Of a stretch of DNA of 9,205 nucleotides, positions 1 through 5,776 are shown in pieces. Both the position numbers and the translations under genes were made by a program. Source of the stretch: CAMCSH01 sp043748535 (GTDB taxonomy: Bacteria; Verrucomicrobiota; Lentisphaeria; Lentisphaerales; Lentisphaeraceae); the NCBI GenBank assembly GCA_043748535.1, contig JAYTMY010000193.1:1-9205 (forward strand), given 5' to 3'. Positions within the stretch are counted from its first letter, which is position 1; each line of letters starts with the position of its first letter. Under the pieces are notes generated by a model. It made no database searches and was not told the DNA's origin. It saw only the letters and a program-made list of their open reading frames with translations.

Positions 1-380
1 CTCCGTGACGCCTCTCCGGCTCTTCCTCCTCCATCCCCACTCATGCACCGGCCGGCCAGCTCACGCCGGGCTCAGTCGCGTCGTGAGTAGTAACGAAAAT
101 CTAAGTCATCAGGAAGAGTCCAGTACATGTTGAGCAAAAAATTTGCGCATCATTACGAAATGGAGTCGAGCTGCGATGTCAGCCATTTCATCATCTTCTC
201 AAAGGGGCTGGAAATGAAAGCCAGCTACCGATATGAGCCTCCTCAATTGACGGCCATCAACAATATCCCCTGCACTGTACTCGATAATTTTCGAGGACGA
301 CGAAGCCGCCGACGCAGCAGTGGCCGAGGGTCTTCCAGGTGTAGTCGCGGAGCCGGAGGAGGAGTTTCATGGGGATTTTG
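1..380. other. Region without a supportable gene; composition shift and possible gene remnant
   Basis: I see no convincing gene here. Bases 1-90 and about 290-380 are GC-rich, while about 90-290 is clearly more AT-rich. Two forward frames are open from the window edge, one to the TAG at 88-90 and one to a TGA just after 130. Either could be the tail of an upstream gene, but neither looks like a domain. On the minus strand a 37-codon frame (start 370, TGA at 257-259) begins with MKLLLRLRDYTWKTLG. Its first 26 codons use GC-rich codons like the neighbouring genes, then it becomes AT-rich and stops, as a truncated 5' gene end might. It has no visible Shine-Dalgarno sequence. A forward ATG at 127 has a good AGGAAGAG (111-118), but the frame runs through the palindrome into antisense argS, so I do not call it. 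Confidence 0.5.
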
Positions 381-463
381 TTTTCCTGGGAGCGCCGGCT
401 GCCAGCCGGTCAATGTTGTTCAGAAGGCAACAAACCGGCTAGCAGCCGGCGCTCCCAGGAAAA
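381..463. repeat. REPIN-like inverted pair of palindromic units
   Basis: Two 30-nt arms (381-410 and 434-463) are inverted copies of each other with one mismatch, separated by 23 nt. Each arm starts from its outer end with TTTTCCTGGGAGCGCCGGCT. Each also contains its own small hairpin: CCGGCT/AGCCGG with a 3-nt loop, at 395-409 and 435-449. A palindromic unit with a conserved head, present as an inverted doublet with a short spacer, is the architecture of REP doublets (REPINs), which RAYT-type IS200-like transposases mobilise in trans. No RAYT gene is in the window. The element starts 4 nt past the argS stop codon, so an argS transcript would fold it into a very stable 3' hairpin. No T-tract follows on the argS strand, so it is not a canonical terminator, although it could protect the mRNA 3' end. 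The REPIN assignment is inferred from structure alone. Confidence 0.7.
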
Positions 464-466
464 GCT

Positions 467-2209
467 TTACACCTTCTCCAGCACCGGGATGCCGACCATG
501 GAGAGCCCCCATTTGATGACGCGGGCGACGGCGGCGGCGAGGGCGAGGCGGGACTGGCGCAGCTCCTGGTCCTCGAGCTTGAGGGTGGGGCAGGCATTCC
601 AGAAGGCGCCGAAGTCGCGGGCGAGCTCGTAGAGGTGGGCGAGCAAGGCGTTGGGGGCGAGGTCTTCGACGACTCGCTGCCAGACGGCGGGGGTCGCGGC
701 GATGGTCTTCAAGAGACGCCATTCCTGCTCGGTTTCGGGACGGATGACGACTTTGCCGATGAGCTCATCGATCTCGAGTCCGGCCTTGCGGGCGAGGCCA
801 CGGGTGCGGGCATAGGTCATCAACACGTAGATGGCGGTGTTGCCGTCGGTAGCGAGCATCTTGTCGAAGTCGAACTTGTAGTCGGTGGCGATGCCGTGCG
901 ACAGGTCGGAGTATTTGACGCCGCCGATGCCAGCGACCTTGGCGATGAGCTTGTGGTCTTCGTTGCTGAAGTCGGCGGAGAGTTGCTTGGCAAGGGCAAG
1001 GGCGCGTTCTTCGGCTTCGATCAGCAGGTCTTTCAATTTAACCGTGCCGCCGGTGCGGGTTTTGAAGGGCTTGCCGTCGGCGCCGAGCATCATGCCGAAG
1101 CCGATGTGGGTGGATTTGGACTTGTCGGCCCAGCCGGCGGTGTCGGCGATCTCGAAGACTTGCGAGAAGTGGTCGGCCTGGCGGTTGTCGGTGATGATGA
1201 TGACGCGGTCGGCCTTGAGGGTGCCGAAGCGGTGTCGGACGGCGGCGAGGTCGGTGGTGGCGTAGATGTAGCCGCCGTCGGACTTCTGGACGATGGTGGC
1301 GAGCGGTTCGTCCTTCTCGTTTTTGCGGCCGGGGAGGAAGACGCCCCAGGCGCCTTCGGCTTGGACGGCGAGGCCTTTTTCTTTGAGCTCGGTGACGACC
1401 TTGGCGAGGTCCTCGTTGTAGAAGGATTCGCCGCGGTCTTCGATGCGGATGTCGAGGTCGCGGTAGATGGCGTGGCAGTGTTTCAGCGATTCATCGCAGA
1501 AGACCTTCCAGACCGCGAGGGTGGCGGGGTCGCCGGACTGGAGGGCGACGACGGCGCGGCGCGAGGCGTCGGCGAATTCGGGGTTTTCATCGAAGCGTTT
1601 CTTGGAGGCGCGGTAGAAGTCCTCGAGGTCTGAGATGGCGAATTTCGACGCATCTTGAAGGGCTTCAGGGTTGCTTTCGCGGATGTATTGGATGAGCATG
1701 CCGAACTGGGTGCCCCAGTCGCCGACGTGGTTGACGCGGAGGACTTCGTGGCCTTCGAATTCGAGGAAGCGGGAGATGGAGTCACCGATGATGGTGGAGC
1801 GCAGGTGGCCGACGTGCATCTCCTTGGCGAGGTTGGGGCCGGAGAAGTCGACGACGATGCGTTGCTTCACAGCGGCATGATTGATGCCGAGGCGTGGCGA
1901 GCTGAGCAGGTCGCCGACGTAGGCGAGGAGAAACTCGGGTTTGAGCTTGAAGTTGATGAAGCCGGGGCCGGCGATGTCGACCGAGGAACACAGGTCGCTG
2001 ACCTTGAGGGCGGCGACGATTTCCTGGGCGAGGGCGCGGGGGTTCTTGCCGGCGGCTTTGGCGGCGCTCATAGCGGCGTTGCACTGGTAGTCGCCGAACT
2101 GCGGGTTGGCGGCGGGGAAGACCAGTTGCGCGGGGAGGGGGGCACCCGGGCAGACCTGGGCGAGGGCGGGCTGGATGCGGGCGGCGATGAGAGCGGGGAG
2201 GGATTGCAT
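467..2209 (-). CDS. argS: Arginyl-tRNA synthetase (class I)
   Basis: This cytoplasmic enzyme charges tRNA-Arg with arginine using ATP. The 580-residue length is normal for bacterial ArgRS. The N-terminal tRNA-binding domain (about residues 1-95) includes NPQFGDYQCN. The Rossmann catalytic core carries the HIGH motif as HVGH at residues 132-135 within AKEMHVGHLRST, followed by NHVGDWGTQFGMLI. The KMSKS site has the degenerate form found in many ArgRS, here GKPFKTRTGGTVKLKDLL, as in the E. coli enzyme. The C-terminal DALR anticodon-binding domain spans roughly residues 450-580. The start at 2209 gives the full N-terminal domain. Only a weak GAG lies upstream, and the AT-rich heptad repeats begin 12 nt before the ATG. 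The gene is transcribed leftward, and the stop (TAA, 467-469) abuts a palindromic doublet. Long open frames on the opposite strand are shadows of its GC-rich codons. Confidence 0.97.
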   Translation of the reverse strand: MQSLPALIAARIQPALAQVCPGAPLPAQLVFPAANPQFGDYQCNAAMSAAKAAGKNPRALAQEIVAALKVSDLCSSVDIAGPGFINFKLKPEFLLAYVGDLLSSPRLGINHAAVKQRIVVDFSGPNLAKEMHVGHLRSTIIGDSISRFLEFEGHEVLRVNHVGDWGTQFGMLIQYIRESNPEALQDASKFAISDLEDFYRASKKRFDENPEFADASRRAVVALQSGDPATLAVWKVFCDESLKHCHAIYRDLDIRIEDRGESFYNEDLAKVVTELKEKGLAVQAEGAWGVFLPGRKNEKDEPLATIVQKSDGGYIYATTDLAAVRHRFGTLKADRVIIITDNRQADHFSQVFEIADTAGWADKSKSTHIGFGMMLGADGKPFKTRTGGTVKLKDLLIEAEERALALAKQLSADFSNEDHKLIAKVAGIGGVKYSDLSHGIATDYKFDFDKMLATDGNTAIYVLMTYARTRGLARKAGLEIDELIGKVVIRPETEQEWRLLKTIAATPAVWQRVVEDLAPNALLAHLYELARDFGAFWNACPTLKLEDQELRQSRLALAAAVARVIKWGLSMVGIPVLEKV

Positions 2210-2220
2210 GGGGAGCTCGG

Positions 2221-2280
2221 AATTAAGAATTAAGAATTAAGAATTAAGCGTCAGATGTCAGCGGTCAGTGGTCAGGCGTC
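2221..2280. repeat. Two abutting heptanucleotide tandem arrays between argS and the PH gene
   Basis: Four perfect copies of AATTAAG occupy 2221-2248. After one base, four copies of GTCAGNN follow (2250-2254, 2257-2261, 2264-2268, 2271-2275, each plus two variable bases), and a fifth partial GTC lies at 2278-2280. Both arrays have a period of exactly 7 bp. Together they fill nearly the whole 62-bp gap, and the second array runs through the stop and last codons of the PH-domain gene (TGA at 2272-2274). Short tandem heptanucleotide repeats are known as dispersed elements in cyanobacteria; calling these the same class is inference. Read toward argS, the arrays give evenly spaced CTGAC and TTAATT boxes resembling weak -35 and -10 elements, so they could contribute to the argS promoter. 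Confidence 0.8.
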
Positions 2281-2817
2281 CGTGCTACTGCTTTCCGCCG
2301 ATTCCAGATTCATATCGACTTCGCGGACGCGTTTTTTGTCGCGGACCAGTTCGACCTGATTGCGGAGGAGTTCGCGGAATGCGGCGGCCTCGGGGAGGCA
2401 GCGGAGGTAGATTTCGGGATTGAGCTTATCGGTGGTCATGATGCGGACATCGCCGAGACCGAGCATGCGGTGGAGGGGGTTTTGGCGGAGGAGGATGTCC
2501 TTCACCCGGTAGAGCTCGATATCGGAGCTTTCGATCGACAGGATGCCGCTTTTCAGGCGCAGGCGTTGATCGGTGAGGGTGGTTTTTTCGGACTTTGCCT
2601 TGAGGATGAGAAAGATCGTGATGAAGCCTCGGATGAAGATGAGACCGATGAGGGTCCATCGTTGCCAGTCCTGCTTAAACTGATCAGGGTATTTGAGCAA
2701 CAGGAAGACCAAAGCGGTGACCATGATGATGCTGGCGCCGTGGGAGCGGGCGTAGATCCAGTTCGAGGTGTGTTTGTCGCTGAGGATGGTTTCGTTGGCG
2801 GCAGTGTCGTCGGGCAT
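2272..2817 (-). CDS. PH domain-containing membrane protein (bPH2 / YdbS-like)
   Basis: This is a small (181 aa) inner-membrane protein. Two hydrophobic segments (about residues 27-43 and 53-72) precede a bacterial PH-like domain (about residues 76-155). The typical bPH2 pattern is present: TLTDQRLRLKSGILS, then IELYRVKDILLRQNPLHRMLGLGDV, then IMTTDKLNPEIYLRCLPE. The tail is charged and then Ser-rich. The family (formerly DUF304, YdbS/YdbT type) has no settled enzymatic role; some members are linked to resistance to certain antimicrobial peptides. The ATG at 2817 is preceded by GGAA with a 6-nt spacer, a modest ribosome binding site. It lies between the cytochrome c gene (74 bp upstream) and argS (62 bp downstream) on the same strand, so leftward co-transcription is possible, with no functional link evident. 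Confidence 0.88.
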   Translation of the reverse strand: MPDDTAANETILSDKHTSNWIYARSHGASIIMVTALVFLLLKYPDQFKQDWQRWTLIGLIFIRGFITIFLILKAKSEKTTLTDQRLRLKSGILSIESSDIELYRVKDILLRQNPLHRMLGLGDVRIMTTDKLNPEIYLRCLPEAAAFRELLRNQVELVRDKKRVREVDMNLESAESSSTDA

Positions 2818-2830
2818 GTTGAATTCCGTG

Positions 2831-2857
2831 CTAAGTTTTGAGCGGGGCCCAACTTAG
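2831..2857. repeat. Short inverted repeat upstream of the PH-domain gene
   Basis: CTAAGTT (2831-2837) and AACTTAG (2851-2857) are perfect 7-bp inverted arms around a 13-nt GC-rich spacer. The structure lies between the cytochrome c stop (2892) and the PH-protein start (2817), 14 bp upstream of the latter. It could be a weak leftward hairpin or an operator-like site. There is no adjacent T-tract on the minus strand, so it is not a good intrinsic terminator. A 7-bp match at this distance can arise by chance. Confidence 0.35.
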
Positions 2858-2891
2858 TTGCGGATGGCGCAAGAAAAAGCAGTGGCGGGAG

Positions 2892-3332
2892 TCATTTCTT
2901 GGGTGGGTCTTTGGCGAGGGCTTTGGCAGTCTCGGGCGACCAGCTGCTTTCGAGGATCATGTAGCGGATCAGGTTTTCGATCTCGGTGGGGCTCAGCTGC
3001 GGGTGTGGCGTCATGATGGCGATCGAAGTTTTGAGTCCGGTATAAGAGCTTTTGCCGTTGCTGCCTTTTTGCACCTTGAGGACTGCAGCGGCGATCTTGG
3101 TCTTGTCGTAGCGGAGCCGATCGGCAATGGCGAAGTAGGAAGGGCCGACGAGATTTTCCTTGGCGAGATGGCATGCGCGGCAGTCGTTGTTGTCGAGAAT
3201 TTTGGCGGCGGCGTCCTTGTCGACGGCGGGCTCACCGGGAGGGACGACGCCGGCGTGCAGGGACATTCCAGAGAGGAGAGTGATTGATAAACTCAGGCCG
3301 AGGATGTGGGTGGCGGTGGAAATTCGGGGCAT
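2892..3332 (-). CDS. Exported mono-haem class I cytochrome c
   Basis: This is a periplasmic electron-transfer protein of the small cytochrome c type. From the chosen start it is a 146-residue precursor. A hydrophobic signal peptide covers about residues 8-27 (ILGLSLSITLLSGMSLHA), with likely cleavage after the final Ala. The single haem-attachment motif CRACH is at residues 51-55. The probable axial Met is residue 107 in IAIMTPHPQLSPTEIENLIRYM, the C-terminal pattern of the c551/c552 group. The start at 3332 (not the frame opening at 3437) is preferred because the signal peptide follows it directly and GGAGA lies about 9 nt upstream; the longer frame would add an Arg-rich, non-signal leader. 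It is transcribed divergently from the ECF sigma gene, with 133 bp between the starts. The electron donor and acceptor are not indicated by its neighbours. Confidence 0.88.
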   Translation of the reverse strand: MPRISTATHILGLSLSITLLSGMSLHAGVVPPGEPAVDKDAAAKILDNNDCRACHLAKENLVGPSYFAIADRLRYDKTKIAAAVLKVQKGSNGKSSYTGLKTSIAIMTPHPQLSPTEIENLIRYMILESSWSPETAKALAKDPPKK

Positions 3333-3465
3333 GGGCGGCAGTCTCCGGGGGGTGGCATGATTTCCCTGACGCCGGAATCGTGCCGGATCATTTCTCATCA
3401 AAATCTCTTCGTAAATCGCAGCTTCCCGGCGTCTCAAGGGATGAACGCCAAACCCGGAGATCGTG
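3333..3465. promoter_or_regulatory. Divergent intergenic region between cytochrome c and the ECF sigma gene
   Basis: Both flanking genes start outward from this 133-bp gap, so it should hold promoters in both directions. I see no strong sigma-70 hexamer pair. A GGAAT near 3374, followed about 15 nt later by a TCTCAT-like box, vaguely resembles the spacing of ECF promoters and would suit autoregulation. That match is weak and I would not rely on it. The ribosome binding sites are clear: GGAG at 3456-3459, 6 nt before the sigma ATG at 3466, and GGAGA on the other strand before the cytochrome start. Confidence 0.4.
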
Positions 3466-3957
3466 ATGAACCAACTTGCCGAACTTTACCGTCAGCACCG
3501 CCAAGGGCTTTTCTCCTGTGCTTTATCGGTGACGCGCAACGCTGCTGAGGCGGAGGACGCGGTTCATGACGCCATTGCTCGGATTTCCAAAAATGGCCTT
3601 GAGGGTCGCAGCGACCCGACCGCCTATATTTTTCAAAGTGTTCGCAACGCGGCGTTGGACAAGCTTCGTCGTCGCCAGACCCGATTGGAGAAGCAGGATT
3701 TCATCTTCATCGAGCACGAAACTCGCGACCAGGAGATGGCCGGTCAGCGTTTGGCCGACACGGAAATGCGCACTCTTTTGCGCGAAGAGATCGAGCGCTT
3801 GGATGACATGTACCGCGAAGTGGTGGTGATGAAAACCGTTTCCGGCTTGACCTTCGACCAGATTTCGCGAGCGCTGGATGAGCCACTGTCGACCGTCAGC
3901 TCTCGTTATTTCCGCGCCCTGAAAATGTTGCGAGCCGCTTTGGAGGCCAGACTGTGA
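3466..3957 (+). CDS. ECF-type RNA polymerase sigma factor
   Basis: This is an alternative sigma factor that directs RNA polymerase to a dedicated promoter set. It has 163 residues, typical of ECF factors that contain only sigma2 and sigma4. Region 2 (about residues 5-72) includes LYRQHRQGLFSCALSVTRN, EAEDAVHDAIARI and YIFQSVRNAALDKLRRR. Region 4 (about residues 102-157) includes LDDMYREVVVMKTVSGLTFDQISRAL and STVSSRYFRALKMLRAAL, with its helix-turn-helix around residues 128-151. The ATG at 3466 is chosen over the GTG at 3463 because the Shine-Dalgarno GGAG (3456-3459) is then 6 nt away rather than 3. The stop codon overlaps the next gene's GTG start by 4 bp, indicating translational coupling. 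That arrangement is usual for a sigma factor and its anti-sigma partner. The ECF subgroup could not be assigned. Confidence 0.95.
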   Translation: MNQLAELYRQHRQGLFSCALSVTRNAAEAEDAVHDAIARISKNGLEGRSDPTAYIFQSVRNAALDKLRRRQTRLEKQDFIFIEHETRDQEMAGQRLADTEMRTLLREEIERLDDMYREVVVMKTVSGLTFDQISRALDEPLSTVSSRYFRALKMLRAALEARL

Positions 3958-4844
3958 ACACGCCGGACGAACAGGATCCCGAAAGCGCCGAGATGGAGCA
4001 GCTGTTGCGCTCGATGTCTCTGGTCGCGCCCAGTTTGCAGCACGAGGATCGGATCAGCGATATCTTTACTGCCGCAGTTGAGCAGGAGATCAGCAGTTTG
4101 GAGGCGCGGGCGCCCAGCCCTCAGCTGGAAGCGCGGGTGGAAGAGAGCTTGAACTCACGAGTCGCAGAGATGCTGCGCGGCCTCAAGACGCTGGCGCCTT
4201 CCGCCGAGCTCGATGTCCGGGTCGACGACAGTCTGCTTGCCGTGGAAATTGAAGTCCACTTCGCCGGCTTGTCTCCGGTGCAGCCTTCGGCAGCCTTCGA
4301 TGAGCGCATGACCGATCTCTTCCTTGAGCAGCAATTGAGGGTTTTTCCGCTTCTTCAGCCCTCGGCAGCCTTGGACGCGAGGATCGAGGAAAGCTTGGTT
4401 CACCAGCAGATTGAAAATCAGCTCAGCTCCCTGCCGCCGCAAGAGCCGAGTCCCCAGCTCGAGCAGCGGCTCAGCGCCCGCTTGGCGGAATCCCCGGGCT
4501 GGCGTCTGCATAACTCGGTCTGGTGGGTCGCTGCGGCCGCCTTGTTGCTGATCATTCCGCTCGACACCCTTTTGCAGCAGAAGAAAAATCAGCCGCAAGT
4601 CTTGCATGAATACCTGCCGACTCACGTGGCCAGCGCCACCCAGGATGCGATCAGCGTCGGCTCCACCCGCGAACTACCCAGCTATGAAGGGGCCCCGATC
4701 AAATCCGCGGATGGTTCGTGGTTCCGCCCGGTGCTCAACCGGCAAGTCGACAATGAAGTCTGGGTCGATCCAGACAGCGGTGCCGTGATTGAGCGCGAGA
4801 CCCCGCGCGAAGTGATGAAAATCGTACCCGTCCATTTCGAATGA
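3954..4844 (+). CDS. Putative anti-sigma factor: single-span membrane protein with six ~28-residue repeats
   Basis: The 296-residue protein begins at a GTG overlapping the sigma stop by 4 bp. Position next to the ECF gene and topology suggest it sequesters that sigma factor at the membrane; I recognise no named anti-sigma domain. The cytoplasmic N-terminal part (about residues 20-180) contains six degenerate repeats marked by Pro-Ser at residues 26, 54, 82, 111, 136 and 165, spaced 28, 28, 29, 25 and 29. The consensus is roughly PSxxL[DE]xR[IV][ED][ED]SL followed by a helical stretch. One membrane span (about residues 187-207, VWWVAAAALLLIIPL) leads to a C-terminal periplasmic part of about 90 residues. 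The protein contains no cysteine, so the HxxxCxxC zinc anti-sigma fold is excluded. The PSxxLxxR pattern resembles the linker helix before the membrane span in many anti-sigma factors, here apparently multiplied. Confidence 0.72.
   Translation: MNTPDEQDPESAEMEQLLRSMSLVAPSLQHEDRISDIFTAAVEQEISSLEARAPSPQLEARVEESLNSRVAEMLRGLKTLAPSAELDVRVDDSLLAVEIEVHFAGLSPVQPSAAFDERMTDLFLEQQLRVFPLLQPSAALDARIEESLVHQQIENQLSSLPPQEPSPQLEQRLSARLAESPGWRLHNSVWWVAAAALLLIIPLDTLLQQKKNQPQVLHEYLPTHVASATQDAISVGSTRELPSYEGAPIKSADGSWFRPVLNRQVDNEVWVDPDSGAVIERETPREVMKIVPVHFE
4014..4490 (+). repeat. Six diverged ~84-bp coding repeats in the anti-sigma-like gene
   Basis: The repeats are visible at protein level, centred on Pro-Ser codons beginning at about 4029, 4113, 4197, 4284, 4359 and 4446. 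Nucleotide identity between most units is low, so the expansion is old. Units four and five are closer: a 20-base stretch at each Pro-Ser motif differs at only 3 positions, suggesting a later duplication. Boundaries are approximate. Confidence 0.65.
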
Positions 4845-4864
4845 ATCTAAAGGAAAATCAAGTG

Positions 4865-5659
4865 ATGAAAAACTTCTTGCTGTCCCTGCTGCTCTGCGGC
4901 GGAGCGCCTTGGCTGGCGGCGGCGGATGCTGGCGCCGAGCCGCAGCTCGCCGCCACTGAAAGCGCCAATGCGCATGACTCGGCTTACCTCGGTCTTTTCC
5001 TGCAGCCGGTGCCGGCCATTGCTTCGGCGCAGCTGAAAATGGAAGAAGGCAGCGGCTTGGCGGTGGTCCAAATCGATCCTAATGCGCCGGTGTCGCGTTC
5101 TGATCTGAAGGTTCACGACATCATCCTCAAGATTGAGAATCAGCCGCTGTATTCGAGCTCATCGATTCCGCGCATCTTGAAGACCCACAAGCCGGGCGAG
5201 ATCTTAAAATTCTCGGTCCTCCGGGGTGGCGAAATGAAGGAGATCAAGATCGAGCTTGGCCGTCGTCAAGTGACCCCGGTCCCCGCGGCCTTGCCGGCGG
5301 AAATGCAGAAGATGATGGAGGCTCAGGTTGCCGACCCTAAACTGCCGCCTGATGTTCGCAAAGTTCTCGAAACACAACTGGCTCAGGCTCGCCGTTTTGC
5401 CCGTGACACCCAGGTGACGGGCATCTGCTCTCGGATCAACAGCCGCGATAAAGATCATTTCATTTGCGTCACCATGCGTCCGGATGGCAGCCGCGAAGTC
5501 CGGATCGAAGATGGCAAAGGCGCGGTGATGCTGGAAACCCCGTTTAAAAACACCGATGAACTGACGACTCTCAGCCCTGATCTCCGCGACAAGGTGAAGC
5601 GTCTTTCCGAGCAGATTCATGTCATCGAGTTGAAAATTGAGAGCGAGACCAAGCCTTGA
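4865..5659 (+). CDS. Exported PDZ-domain protein, third gene of the sigma cluster
   Basis: This is a periplasmic or membrane-anchored PDZ protein without a protease domain. From the ATG at 4865 it has 264 residues. The frame also opens at an ATG at 4841 that overlaps the previous stop by 4 bp, but AGGA at 4851-4854 and the signal peptide (KNFLLSLLLCGGAPWLAAADA) favour 4865 or the GTG at 4862. One PDZ domain covers about residues 40-132: YLGLFLQP, then GLAVVQIDPNAPVSRSDLKVHD, then FSVLRGGEMKEIKIELG. A helical linker (about 145-185) and a C-terminal module follow, with RPDGSREVRIEDGKG and SPDLRDKVKRLSEQI. From memory, similar tails occur after PDZ domains in planctomycete and verrucomicrobial proteins. 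By analogy with PDZ-gated envelope stress sensors it may bind exposed C-termini or the anti-sigma protein; that is inference. Confidence 0.82.
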   Translation: MKNFLLSLLLCGGAPWLAAADAGAEPQLAATESANAHDSAYLGLFLQPVPAIASAQLKMEEGSGLAVVQIDPNAPVSRSDLKVHDIILKIENQPLYSSSSIPRILKTHKPGEILKFSVLRGGEMKEIKIELGRRQVTPVPAALPAEMQKMMEAQVADPKLPPDVRKVLETQLAQARRFARDTQVTGICSRINSRDKDHFICVTMRPDGSREVRIEDGKGAVMLETPFKNTDELTTLSPDLRDKVKRLSEQIHVIELKIESETKP

Positions 5660-5776
5660 TGGCGCCGTTCGCAAAAAGTCACTTGAGAATTTAACCGGGT
5701 CATCACTTGCGGGCTATCGCTGCTGCGTTATCCTTGCGGCGCAAACAAGCCACAACCCCCCCCCCGGAATCAGCCA
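5660..5776. other. Intergenic gap with a C10 tract before the yqhA-like gene
   Basis: This 117-bp gap follows the PDZ gene. I see no intrinsic terminator. A weak promoter-like pair, TTGCGG (5707-5712) and TATCCT (5729-5734) with a 16-nt spacer, could drive the next gene. Ten consecutive C (5756-5765) abut the GGAA ribosome binding site (5766-5769), which is 7 nt from the ATG at 5777. Confidence 0.5.

Noticed and set aside
381..463. Palindromic doublet considered as the argS intrinsic terminator
   Set aside because: No T-tract follows the stem on the argS strand (AAAAC follows instead), and the nested two-level palindrome is atypical of terminators. A secondary role in 3'-end stability is not excluded.
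127..516. 129-codon + strand frame with a good AGGAAGAG Shine-Dalgarno at 111-118
   Set aside because: It crosses the palindromic doublet and enters antisense argS, becomes Arg/Ser/Gly-rich after about residue 55, and shows no recognisable domain. A short peptide from the first half cannot be excluded.
635..1633. 332-codon open frame on the + strand, and a second (1655-2233), opposite argS
   Set aside because: Both lie wholly antisense to a clear argS (the second running slightly past its start), are Gly/Val/Asp/Glu-rich, and arise from the GC-rich codon pattern. No domain or signal is visible.
2221..2280. Heptad arrays considered as a CRISPR-like array or as iterons of an origin
   Set aside because: Units are only 7 bp with no spacers, and there is no cas or replication initiator gene nearby. 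A short tandem repeat is the simpler reading.
3333..3437. N-terminal extension of the cytochrome c frame to 3437
   Set aside because: The extension is Arg-rich and would bury the signal peptide. The internal ATG at 3332 has a properly spaced GGAGA and an immediate signal peptide.
5707..5750. GC-rich stretch around 5707-5742 considered as a second palindromic repeat
   Set aside because: Partial self-complementarity exists, but I could not find a consistent stem of more than a few base pairs.
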